Translations under genes and position numbers: made by a program
From: a bacterium
Lineage (GTDB): Bacteria; Vulcanimicrobiota; Vulcanimicrobiia; Vulcanimicrobiales; SCRA01
Length of the DNA: 64,000 bases
Direction: 5' to 3'
Assembly (NCBI GenBank): GCA_004297985.1
Contig: SCRA01000038.1
Span: 1-64,000, forward strand
Shown: in pieces, positions 1 to 5,994 of the stretch
Layout of the letters: each line of letters begins with the position of its first letter
Numbering within the stretch: the stretch's first letter is position 1
Notes under the pieces: model-generated
The model's database searches: none
What the model was told of the DNA's origin: nothing
The model's input: the letters and a program-made list of their open reading frames with translations, nothing else

Positions 1-157
1 CCCCGCTCCGGGGACGTTCGCCTCCGCGTCCTGCTCCGGCTCACTCTCACGCTCACTCGCTCCCTCATCCTGAGTGCGCTCGTTCGCGAGAGCCCCTGCG
101 GGAGATAACCATCCCCGAACTCTCCACATGCGCCGCGCTATACGCGGAGAGGCTGGG

Positions 158-294
158 TTGCGGAGTTGGAGCATCCTGCGGGGTCTCCGAGGTCCGAGCG
201 GAGCCACGGATGGCGAGAGCGAGGACGAGGGAAGTAGGAGCGGCGCAGGAGAGCGCCGCGACGGGCGTCCCCGCAGGATGCTCCAGCTCCGCAA
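158..294. repeat. Long inverted repeat, 26-bp arms
   Basis: Arms at 158-183 and 269-294 are reverse complements at 25 of 26 positions; the single mismatch is a T/C change in the middle of the arm. The arms are 85 bp apart. The transcript could fold into one long stem capped by a GC-rich loop, or the arms could be the ends of a small non-autonomous element. No T-run follows, so it is not an obvious terminator. Confidence 0.75.
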
Positions 295-323
295 ACTGCC
301 AACCTCGCAAACCGTAGGCGTGC

Positions 324-350
324 TAAATTGCACGCAAGCGCCGCCGATAC
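324..350 (+). promoter_or_regulatory. Sigma-28 (FliA) promoter for flgF-flgG-flgA-flgH-flgI-flgJ
   Basis: TAAATTGC, an 11-base spacer, then GCCGATAC. The enteric FliA consensus is TAAAGTTT-N11-GCCGATAA, so the -10 element differs at one base and the TAAA core is exact. Transcription should begin near 357, leaving a leader of about 95 nt before flgF. Confidence 0.85.
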
Positions 351-453
351 ACCAAGAGACAACGGCTGGACTGCCCTCGTGGCGGAAGCCGTCCGGGATC
401 CGATCGATTGAGGATCCCATTGTGGTGACTTTCGCTCAGGAGGGCAGCATCGC

Positions 454-1239
454 GTGATACGCGGGCTCTACTCGGCGGCCAGCGGTATGCTGGTAGCCCA
501 ATCGCAGGTGGACGCCACCGCGAACAACCTTGCCAACGTCGACACCAGCGGCTTCAAGCGCGCGGTGCTTCAGGTCGAGTCTGCCCCGACGCTCGATCTC
601 TACCGTTTCCAGACGGAGCCTGGAAGCGTGCCCGGTAACGGCGCGCCAGGCGCCCGCACGAGCGCGCACGTCGGCACCTTGGGCCTGGGCGCCCAGGTCT
701 ACGATACGCCCACGAGTTTCGAGCAGGGCGCCCTCCAGAAGACGGGCGATGCTCTGGATCTCGCTTTGGTGGGTCCGGGATTCTTCCGCGTAGCCACGCC
801 TGCCGGCGTGCGCTACACGCGCGACGGCGGCTTCGTGCGCAGCGCACAGGGAGAGCTCGTGACGCACGCGGGGCAGCCGGTGCTCTCGACGACGGGGGCA
901 CCGATCGTACTCGCGCAGGGCCCCTTCTCCGTCGACAACGACGGCACGGTGCGCCAGAACGGTGCCGCCGTCGCGCAGCTCTCCATCGCGCGCTTCAGTA
1001 ACCTGCGCAATCTCCGCCCGCAGGGCGACAGCCTCTTCGTGGACGAGGGCGCGGGGGCCGCGCAAGACGCCACCAGCAGCGTCCAGCAAGGCTACCTCGA
1101 GAAGTCGACGGTGAACGTCGTGCGCTCGATGGTCGATCTCATCTCCGCCCAGCGGTTCTTCGACGCGAACAGCAAGGCGGTCACACTCGAGGATCAGGCG
1201 CTGGGTCTGGCCGTGCAATCGGTCGGATCCGTGCACTAG
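454..1239 (+). CDS. flgF: Flagellar basal-body rod protein FlgF
   Basis: Proximal/distal rod protein of the flagellar axis, exported by the flagellar type III apparatus. The 261-residue protein has the N-terminal axial-protein motif (asparagine-rich SNNLANVDT-like stretch, residues about 26-36) and the C-terminal helix with an AQRFFDANSKAV-type motif shared by rod and hook proteins. A central GDALDLALVGPGFFRV segment is typical of FlgF/FlgG. GTG is the start, with AGGAGGG about 8 bases upstream. It is followed after 33 bp by its paralogue flgG, so the pair is assigned flgF then flgG by order and similarity. The split between the two names is less certain than the family. Confidence 0.88.
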   Translation: MIRGLYSAASGMLVAQSQVDATANNLANVDTSGFKRAVLQVESAPTLDLYRFQTEPGSVPGNGAPGARTSAHVGTLGLGAQVYDTPTSFEQGALQKTGDALDLALVGPGFFRVATPAGVRYTRDGGFVRSAQGELVTHAGQPVLSTTGAPIVLAQGPFSVDNDGTVRQNGAAVAQLSIARFSNLRNLRPQGDSLFVDEGAGAAQDATSSVQQGYLEKSTVNVVRSMVDLISAQRFFDANSKAVTLEDQALGLAVQSVGSVH

Positions 1240-1272
1240 GAACCGGCGACAAGAGAGGATGCTTCAGCCATC

Positions 1273-2058
1273 ATGATGAGAGCGCTCTACACCGCGGCTA
1301 CCGGGATGACCGCCCAGCAATACAACATGGACACCATCTCGAACAACCTCGCCAACATCGACACGCAGGGATTCAAGGGAAATCAGGCGCGCTTCCAAGA
1401 CCTCATCTACGAAACGTTGCGCGCTCCCGGCTCTCCCGTTGGTGCATCCGTGGTTCCCACGGGGCAAGACGTCGGCCTCGGCGTGAAGATAGCCTCATCG
1501 GAGAAGACCTTCACGCAAGGCTCGCTCCAGCAGACCGGCAACCCGCTCGATGTGGCGATCGAGGGCGATGGATTCTTTCAGGTCACGCTCCCTGATGGTA
1601 CCGCCGCCTACACGCGCGACGGCTCCTTCAAGCGCGACGCCAACGGCACGCTGGTGACCGCCGATGGCTACCTGCTCTCGCCGCAGATCACCGTTCCGCA
1701 GAACGCGACGCAGGTGAGCGTTGGTGCAGACGGCACCGTGACTTCGCTGATCCCCGGATCGCAACTGCCTCAGACGCTCGGTCAGGTCTCCTTGGTGCGT
1801 TTCACCAATCCGGCCGGGCTTTCGCCGATGGGGAAGAACCTCTTCACGCAGACGGGTGCATCGGGGGCGCCGGTGATCAGCCAGCCCGGGATCAATGGGG
1901 CGGGGACGCTGCAGCAGGGCTTCCTGGAAAACTCCAACGTCCAGGTGGTCAATGAGATCGTCAACATGATCGTGGCGCAACGCGCCTACGAAGCGAACTC
2001 GAAGGCCATCTCCACGAGCGACCAGATGCTCTCCACCGCCGTGAACATCGTCCGCTAG
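1273..2058 (+). CDS. flgG: Flagellar distal rod protein FlgG
   Basis: Distal rod subunit connecting the MS-ring side of the rod to the hook. The 261 residues are the usual FlgG length. The N-terminus (MMRALYTAATGMTAQQ, then NNLANIDTQGFK) and C-terminus (NVQVVNEIVNMIVAQRAYEANSKAI) are near-canonical FlgG signatures that form the D0 coiled-coil. ATG at 1273 or 1276 can serve as start. It sits 4 bp from flgA, in the classic flgG-flgA-flgH-flgI order. Confidence 0.95.
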   Translation: MMRALYTAATGMTAQQYNMDTISNNLANIDTQGFKGNQARFQDLIYETLRAPGSPVGASVVPTGQDVGLGVKIASSEKTFTQGSLQQTGNPLDVAIEGDGFFQVTLPDGTAAYTRDGSFKRDANGTLVTADGYLLSPQITVPQNATQVSVGADGTVTSLIPGSQLPQTLGQVSLVRFTNPAGLSPMGKNLFTQTGASGAPVISQPGINGAGTLQQGFLENSNVQVVNEIVNMIVAQRAYEANSKAISTSDQMLSTAVNIVR

Positions 2059-2062
2059 CGGT

Positions 2063-2806
2063 ATGATGCGCCGCGTGCTCGCAGCCCTCGTGCTGCTCTC
2101 GGTCTGGGCTCTGCAGCTCCCCGCTTCGGCGGCGGTGCTGCAACATCTCGCCGGCGCGAGCATCGCGGCCTTTGCCACGCGCGTCGCGGAGCAGGCGGCC
2201 GGGGGCCCTGACCGCAGGGTCGAGGAGGTCTCTGCCGTCCCGGATCTGGCGATTCCCGCCGGGGCGGTGACCCTATCACGTGGCCCGCTCCCAACGCCCA
2301 CGGCAACCTACGTCTCGGTTCCCGTGGTGGTGAGCGTCAACGGGGCGACAATTCGCACGATCTATGTCGGCTATCGTGTGACCACCTACGTTGCCGTCCC
2401 GGTAGCAGCACGCAGCCTCCCCGCCGGTGCGGTCCTCACCGCCGGCGATCTCCAGATGAAGCGCTTGCCCGCACTGGGGCGCATCCCGTCGACGACCGAT
2501 GAACTACTGGGGCGCCGCACGCTGGCCGGCATCCAAGCTGGGACTCCGGTCTTTCCCGAGATGACGGCGGCGGTGCCGTTGGTCCGCGCGGGGCAGCCCT
2601 GTATGCTGATCGTGGTGGACGACGGGGTACGCGTCACGGCCGAGGCGATCTCGCGCCAGGACGGTGTGCTCGGTCAGACGGTCGCCGTGTACATAGAGCA
2701 AACCAAGCATGCGATGAGCGCGGTTGTCATCGCGCCGGGGCGCGTGGAGTTGGACGTGAGTACCAACGGAGATGCGGGAGGTCAGGATGTGGCAACGGGT
2801 TCGTGA
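2063..2806 (+). CDS. flgA: P-ring assembly chaperone FlgA
   Basis: Periplasmic chaperone that helps FlgI polymerise into the P-ring. The 247-residue product starts with a Sec signal peptide (MMRRVLAALVLLSVWALQLPASA) and ends with an SAF-type domain (residues about 110-240; VAARSLPAGAVLTAGDLQM, then GRRTLAGIQAGTPV). Both match the ChapFlgA family, which is related to the SAF domain of CpaB encoded later in this window. It lies 4 bp behind flgG and its end overlaps flgH. Confidence 0.9.
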   Translation: MMRRVLAALVLLSVWALQLPASAAVLQHLAGASIAAFATRVAEQAAGGPDRRVEEVSAVPDLAIPAGAVTLSRGPLPTPTATYVSVPVVVSVNGATIRTIYVGYRVTTYVAVPVAARSLPAGAVLTAGDLQMKRLPALGRIPSTTDELLGRRTLAGIQAGTPVFPEMTAAVPLVRAGQPCMLIVVDDGVRVTAEAISRQDGVLGQTVAVYIEQTKHAMSAVVIAPGRVELDVSTNGDAGGQDVATGS

Positions 2807-3398
2807 AGTCGCGGCGGCGGCGTTCCTTGCGCTCGCCGCGGCCGTGCTCGCTCTGCCGGCAGCGGGCGACACGCTCTACCAGCCCGGGGCGCAGACGGCG
2901 CCCGCGCGCCCGCTGGATCTCTTCAGCGACCATCGTGCGCGTGCCGTGGGCGACTTGCTCACGATCGTCTTCAACTTCTCCGTGGCGAGCAACTCGGTCA
3001 GCACCCTCTCCGACAAGAAGGACTACGCCCTCAACCTCGGGTCCGGCGTAGGAAACTTGGCGCTAGGGCCGCTGCGCTTCGCCACCGGCACAAGCGGCAA
3101 TACCGCCGCGGATACCAGCCAAAGCCGCGTCGGCCAGCAATCGCTGAACGCGGTGATGGAGGCTACGGTGGTCAACGTGCTCCCCAGCGGTAACCTCGAG
3201 GTCAAGGGGCACCAAGGCGTGGTCGTCAACGGCCAGCCCCAGATGCTGGACATCTCCGGCGTGGTTCGCCCAGAAGATATCGACAGCACCAACTCCGTGG
3301 CCTCGAGCAAGGTCGCGGGCGTCGACGCCAAGTTCGAAGGCCAGTTCCAGGAGCCGCATCGCGGGCTCATCCGCAAGCTGCTCTACGTCCTGTTCTAG
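2787..3398 (+). CDS. flgH: Flagellar L-ring protein FlgH (no lipobox)
   Basis: Outer-membrane ring through which the rod passes. The 203 residues carry FlgH hallmarks: SLFSDHRARAVGDLLTIVF-like segment, then a C-terminal GNLEVKGHQGVVVNGQPQMLDISGVVRPEDI block and a short tail. The start is set at ATG 2787 because GGGAGG lies 5 bases upstream; an in-frame ATG at 2772 lies before that Shine-Dalgarno. The signal peptide ends in ALPAAGD and the mature protein has no cysteine, so it cannot be a lipoprotein as FlgH is in Salmonella. It overlaps the end of flgA by 20 bp. Confidence 0.92.
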   Translation: MWQRVREVAAAAFLALAAAVLALPAAGDTLYQPGAQTAPARPLDLFSDHRARAVGDLLTIVFNFSVASNSVSTLSDKKDYALNLGSGVGNLALGPLRFATGTSGNTAADTSQSRVGQQSLNAVMEATVVNVLPSGNLEVKGHQGVVVNGQPQMLDISGVVRPEDIDSTNSVASSKVAGVDAKFEGQFQEPHRGLIRKLLYVLF

Positions 3399-3405
3399 AA
3401 TCAGT

Positions 3406-4554
3406 GTGATGATGATGCAACGGTTTGAAGCGGTGAAGATATGGATGGTCGCGATGCTCTGCGCCGCGAGCGTGGTAGCGATCGCCGGACTTCCCGCGCA
3501 GGCGCAGACCGTGCGTGTCAAGGACGTCGCGAAGGTACAGGGCGTCGCCAACAACCAGCTCGTGGGTTACGGTCTGGTCACGGGTCTCGCGGGCACGGGC
3601 GACTCCACCTCCGTGGTCTTCACGAGCAAGACCATCCAAAATCTGCTCCAGGCCTTCGGTCTCTCGACCAGCTCGCAGGACGTGCGCACGCGCAACGTCG
3701 CGGCAGTGGTCGTGACCGCCTCGTTGCCGCCCTTCGCACACTCCGGCGATACCGTCGACGTAACGGTGAGCTCGCTAGGCGACTCAACCTCGCTGCAGGG
3801 CGGCACGCTGGTGCTGACGCAGCTCCGCGGTGCCGACAACCAGGCCTACGCGACGGCGCAGGGCGCGGTCTCCATTGGCGGCTTCTCCGTGCAGAACGTC
3901 GGCGCAGGCACGAATTCGGTCACTCAGAACCATCCCGCGGCTGGGCGCATCCCGGCCGGCGCGCTGATCGCCCGTACGGTGACCACGCCCCTGCAGCAGA
4001 ACGACGGCTCGTTCAACTACGCCTTGCTCCAGCCGGATTTCAATACGGCAGCGAACCTCGCGCGCGCGCTCAACCAGCGTTTCGGTGCCGGAACGGCCCA
4101 CGCCGCGGACGAGGGAACGGTACAGGTTCAGCTTCCGCCGGCCTACCGCAGCAACGAGGTAGACTTTCTGGCCCAAGCCGGCGACCTGGACATCCACGCG
4201 GGTCAGGTAGCCAAGGTCGTGCTCAACGAGCGCACGGGGACCGTCGTCATGGGCGGAGACATCACCCTCGCGCCGGTAGCGATCGCCCACGGCAATCTCT
4301 CGATCACGATCACCACCACCAACACCGCCGTGCCATCGGGGCCGTTCTCCAACGCCCCGGGCCAGACGCAGACGAACACCAAGATCACCGTCAACGAGCA
4401 GAAGCGCCGGCTGATCTATCTCAGCGGGGAGCCGACGCTCGCGCGCGTAGTCCGCGCCCTCAATACCCTCGGCGTCTCCCCCCGCGATCTGATCGCCATC
4501 CTGCAGGCGCTTCACGCCTCGGGGGCTCTGCAAGCCGATATTGAGATCATCTGA
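3406..4554 (+). CDS. flgI: Flagellar P-ring protein FlgI
   Basis: Forms the peptidoglycan-level bushing around the rod. The 382-residue precursor begins with a signal peptide (cleavage near GLPAQAQT) and shows canonical FlgI blocks: VRVKDVAKVQGVANNQLVGYGLVTGLAGTGD (shown here as a position range, residues about 35-65), a KNVAAVVVTASLPPFA-type block and the C-terminal LNTLGVSPRDLIAILQALHASGALQADI-type end. Length is usual for the family. The start is a run of GTG-ATG-ATG-ATG, so the exact codon is uncertain. The TGA overlaps the ATG of the next gene. Confidence 0.95.
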   Translation: MMMMQRFEAVKIWMVAMLCAASVVAIAGLPAQAQTVRVKDVAKVQGVANNQLVGYGLVTGLAGTGDSTSVVFTSKTIQNLLQAFGLSTSSQDVRTRNVAAVVVTASLPPFAHSGDTVDVTVSSLGDSTSLQGGTLVLTQLRGADNQAYATAQGAVSIGGFSVQNVGAGTNSVTQNHPAAGRIPAGALIARTVTTPLQQNDGSFNYALLQPDFNTAANLARALNQRFGAGTAHAADEGTVQVQLPPAYRSNEVDFLAQAGDLDIHAGQVAKVVLNERTGTVVMGGDITLAPVAIAHGNLSITITTTNTAVPSGPFSNAPGQTQTNTKITVNEQKRRLIYLSGEPTLARVVRALNTLGVSPRDLIAILQALHASGALQADIEII

Positions 4555-4895
4555 TGGACATCAAGAGTACCGGTCAATCGCCGCCCAAAGCGCTGTCCAC
4601 CGAACAACAGCAGGCGCTATCCCGCCTTCACGGGGCGGCCAAGGCCTTCGAAGGAGTCTTCATGGGGATGCTGATGCGCGAGATGCGCAAGACGGCTCCA
4701 AGCGACGGGATCTTTGGCAAGGCATCGGCCTCCGAGCAGACCTTCTCCGAGATGCTCGACCAGCAGCGGGCAGATCAGATCGCCGACAGCGGGAGCCTAG
4801 GAGTCGCCCGGATCATCGAGCGGGAGCTCCGGGACGCGGTTCTCTCGGATGCCTCCGCCGAGGCGAAGTCAAAGCGCGTGGATGGGGAATTCTAA
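4554..4895 (+). CDS. flgJ: Rod-binding protein FlgJ (N-terminal domain only)
   Basis: Rod cap or scaffold needed for rod assembly. The 113 residues hold only the rod-binding domain (AAKAFEGVFMGMLMREMRK, then FSEMLDQQRADQIADSGSLG). The C-terminal muramidase domain of enteric FlgJ is absent, as in many non-enteric bacteria, so peptidoglycan must be opened by another enzyme. It is translationally coupled to flgI through an ATGA overlap and closes the sigma-28 operon that begins at flgF. Confidence 0.9.
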   Translation: MDIKSTGQSPPKALSTEQQQALSRLHGAAKAFEGVFMGMLMREMRKTAPSDGIFGKASASEQTFSEMLDQQRADQIADSGSLGVARIIERELRDAVLSDASAEAKSKRVDGEF

Positions 4896-4920
4896 TGTCG
4901 AAGAGAGAGTCTCTCCTCCC

Positions 4921-4948
4921 TAAACTGGCCTCGACGGGGAGCCGATGG
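4921..4948 (+). promoter_or_regulatory. Sigma-28 promoter for flgM
   Basis: TAAACTGG, a 12-base spacer, then GCCGATGG. It lies in the 96-bp gap between flgJ and flgM, just after a short palindrome (GAGAGA-G-TCTCTC, 4903-4915). A sigma-28 promoter in front of the gene for the anti-sigma-28 factor would give the negative feedback known from enteric bacteria. Confidence 0.75.
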
Positions 4949-4991
4949 ACCGAAATATGGAGAGGCGGTTCTCGAGAAGGGCGGCGCACCG

Positions 4992-5273
4992 ATGAGGATC
5001 AGCGCTACGGAGCTGCAGAGCGTGATCGCCGTCTACAAGACCGGTGGGCTGCCGCGGTCGCAAGGCGGCGCGACCGTGATGGATGCGGCGGAGATCTCAC
5101 TGGACGGAGCCGCTCTCTTGGCGATCCGCAAAGCCTACGACCGTCTTCCCGACGTGCGAGAGGATCGGGTGCGCGAATTGCGCCGCCGCGTGAGCGAGGG
5201 CAAGTATTACATTCCGACGGAAGAGATCGTCGAGAAGATCTTGGGGCGGCTCACCGTCGACTCCATGTTCTAG
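4992..5273 (+). CDS. flgM: Anti-sigma-28 factor FlgM
   Basis: Binds and holds sigma-28 (FliA) until the hook is finished, then is exported. The 93-residue protein shows the family pattern: an unstructured N-terminus and a C-terminal helical sigma-binding half (DRVRELRRRVSEGKYYIPTEEIVEKILGRL). The same V-x-x-LR-x-x-V-x-x-GxY pattern is typical of FlgM. Placement directly before the flgN chaperone and the flgK-flgL junction genes is the usual flgMN-flgKL order. No sigma-28 gene is in this window. Confidence 0.85.
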   Translation: MRISATELQSVIAVYKTGGLPRSQGGATVMDAAEISLDGAALLAIRKAYDRLPDVREDRVRELRRRVSEGKYYIPTEEIVEKILGRLTVDSMF

Positions 5274-5280
5274 ATCCCGA

Positions 5281-5401
5281 GGGTCCCCACGAATGGAGCG
5301 CAGCGGCGCTGGGGGCTATGGTTTTTCAACCCGGCGCGAGTGCGCCGGAACGGTACAAGGACCGGGGTCCCCACGAATGGAGCGCAGCGCAATGAGTGGG
5401 G
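5281..5401. repeat. Composite repeat (copy 1) in the flgM-flgN gap
   Basis: A 25-bp block at 5281-5305 is repeated exactly at 5365-5389. Between them is an 18-bp hairpin, CCGGCGCGAGTGCGCCGG (5331-5348; 7-bp stem, GAGT loop). The second block continues into AATGAGTGGGG and ends at 5401. The unit hairpin, 16-nt linker, then box recurs at 5909-5980. The box contains GGAG and the ATG (5392) used here as the flgN start. Confidence 0.8.
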
Positions 5402-5877
5402 CCAATGACTCCTGGGAAGTTTTCGTGGGGGCGCTCGACGTCGAGTGCGCCGCCATGGCGACGCTAGCACAGCATGCTCGCGCTCTCACCGAGGCCTTGA
5501 TCGGCAACGATCTGGAGCGTATGGAGACGGCCCGCCGCGCCGTCGAGGAGGCGCGTATCGCGCACCAGAGCGCGCTCGGTCGCAGGCGCGCGATGCAGCA
5601 GCGAGGTTTCGGTTCGCGCACGCTGGCGCAAGTCGTCGGCTACGCTCCGCGGGCGCTGCGCCCCCGCTTGCAGCAACGCGTCTCTGAGCTGGCCGTCGGG
5701 GCCGCGGGGTTGGCCATCAGCAACAACAACAACAAGGCGTTGATCGCGCAGGGGATGCGGCGTTTGGTGCGCATCGCGCAGATCGCACAGGCGGCGCAAG
5801 ACCACGAGTTGGGGACCTACCAGCGGCGTCGCCGGCGTGACTCCGGCGGCTCCTTCCTCGTGAGCAGCAAGGCGTAA
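5392..5877 (+). CDS. flgN: FlgN-family chaperone for hook-filament junction proteins
   Basis: Cytoplasmic export chaperone for FlgK and FlgL. The 161-residue, mostly helical protein follows flgM and precedes flgK-flgL, where flgN is expected. Sequence similarity is modest: acidic, helix-forming N-terminal half (LTEALIGNDLERMETARRAVEEARIAHQSALG) and an Arg-rich C-terminal half. ATG 5392 is chosen because GGAG lies 9 bases upstream. An in-frame ATG at 5293 would translate straight through the repeat, and ATG 5377 has no good Shine-Dalgarno. Start codon and ribosome binding site both lie inside a dispersed repeat, which is odd. Confidence 0.7.
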   Translation: MSGANDSWEVFVGALDVECAAMATLAQHARALTEALIGNDLERMETARRAVEEARIAHQSALGRRRAMQQRGFGSRTLAQVVGYAPRALRPRLQQRVSELAVGAAGLAISNNNNKALIAQGMRRLVRIAQIAQAAQDHELGTYQRRRRRDSGGSFLVSSKA

Positions 5878-5908
5878 GCGATGTATAAAGACGTCGAACG
5901 GTACGTGC

Positions 5909-5980
5909 CCGGCGCGAGTGCGCCGGAACCTTTCAAGAAATGGGGCCCCCGCGAAATGAAGCGTAGCGAAATGAGTGGGG
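5909..5980. repeat. Composite repeat (copy 2) just before flgK
   Basis: The same 18-bp hairpin (5909-5926, identical to 5331-5348) is followed by a 16-nt linker and a diverged box at 5943-5980 that ends in AAATGAGTGGGG. It aligns to 5365-5401 with one gap and several substitutions. With copy 1 it forms direct repeats of about 70 bp that bracket flgN. Confidence 0.8.
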
Positions 5981-5994
5981 AACGAGTGGGATGA
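5971..5994 (+). other. Seven-codon upstream reading frame coupled to flgK
   Basis: The repeat-borne ATG, equivalent to the flgN start in copy 1, opens a frame encoding MSGERVG. Its TGA (5992-5994) overlaps the flgK ATG (5991-5993). Translation of this mini-frame could deliver ribosomes to flgK, whose own Shine-Dalgarno is weak (GTGGG). Whether it is translated is unknown. Confidence 0.35.

Larger units (their letters stand above)
1..453. other. Non-coding region upstream of flgF
   Basis: No protein gene is supported here: the open frames on both strands overlap each other and resemble no family I know. The stretch begins with a short hairpin (CCCCG-CTC-CGGGG, 1-13). It holds a long inverted repeat at 158-294 and ends with a sigma-28 promoter at 324-350 and the flgF ribosome binding site. 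The base composition matches the genes around it. Confidence 0.6.

Noticed and set aside
65-457. Open frames on both strands in the first 450 bp
   Set aside because: They overlap each other, resemble no family, lack a ribosome binding site and cover the inverted repeat and the sigma-28 promoter.
2772-2787. An upstream FlgH start that would restore a lipobox
   Set aside because: ATG 2772 adds only MREVR and no cysteine, and it lies before the Shine-Dalgarno.
4530-4545. GCCGATAT near the end of flgI as a sigma-28 promoter for flgJ
   Set aside because: The -35 region is G/C-rich with no similarity to TAAA, and flgJ is already coupled to flgI.
5331-5980. flgN region as an insertion sequence with terminal repeats
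   Set aside because: The flanking repeats are direct, not inverted, and the bracketed gene reads as a flgN in its normal place. No transposase is present.
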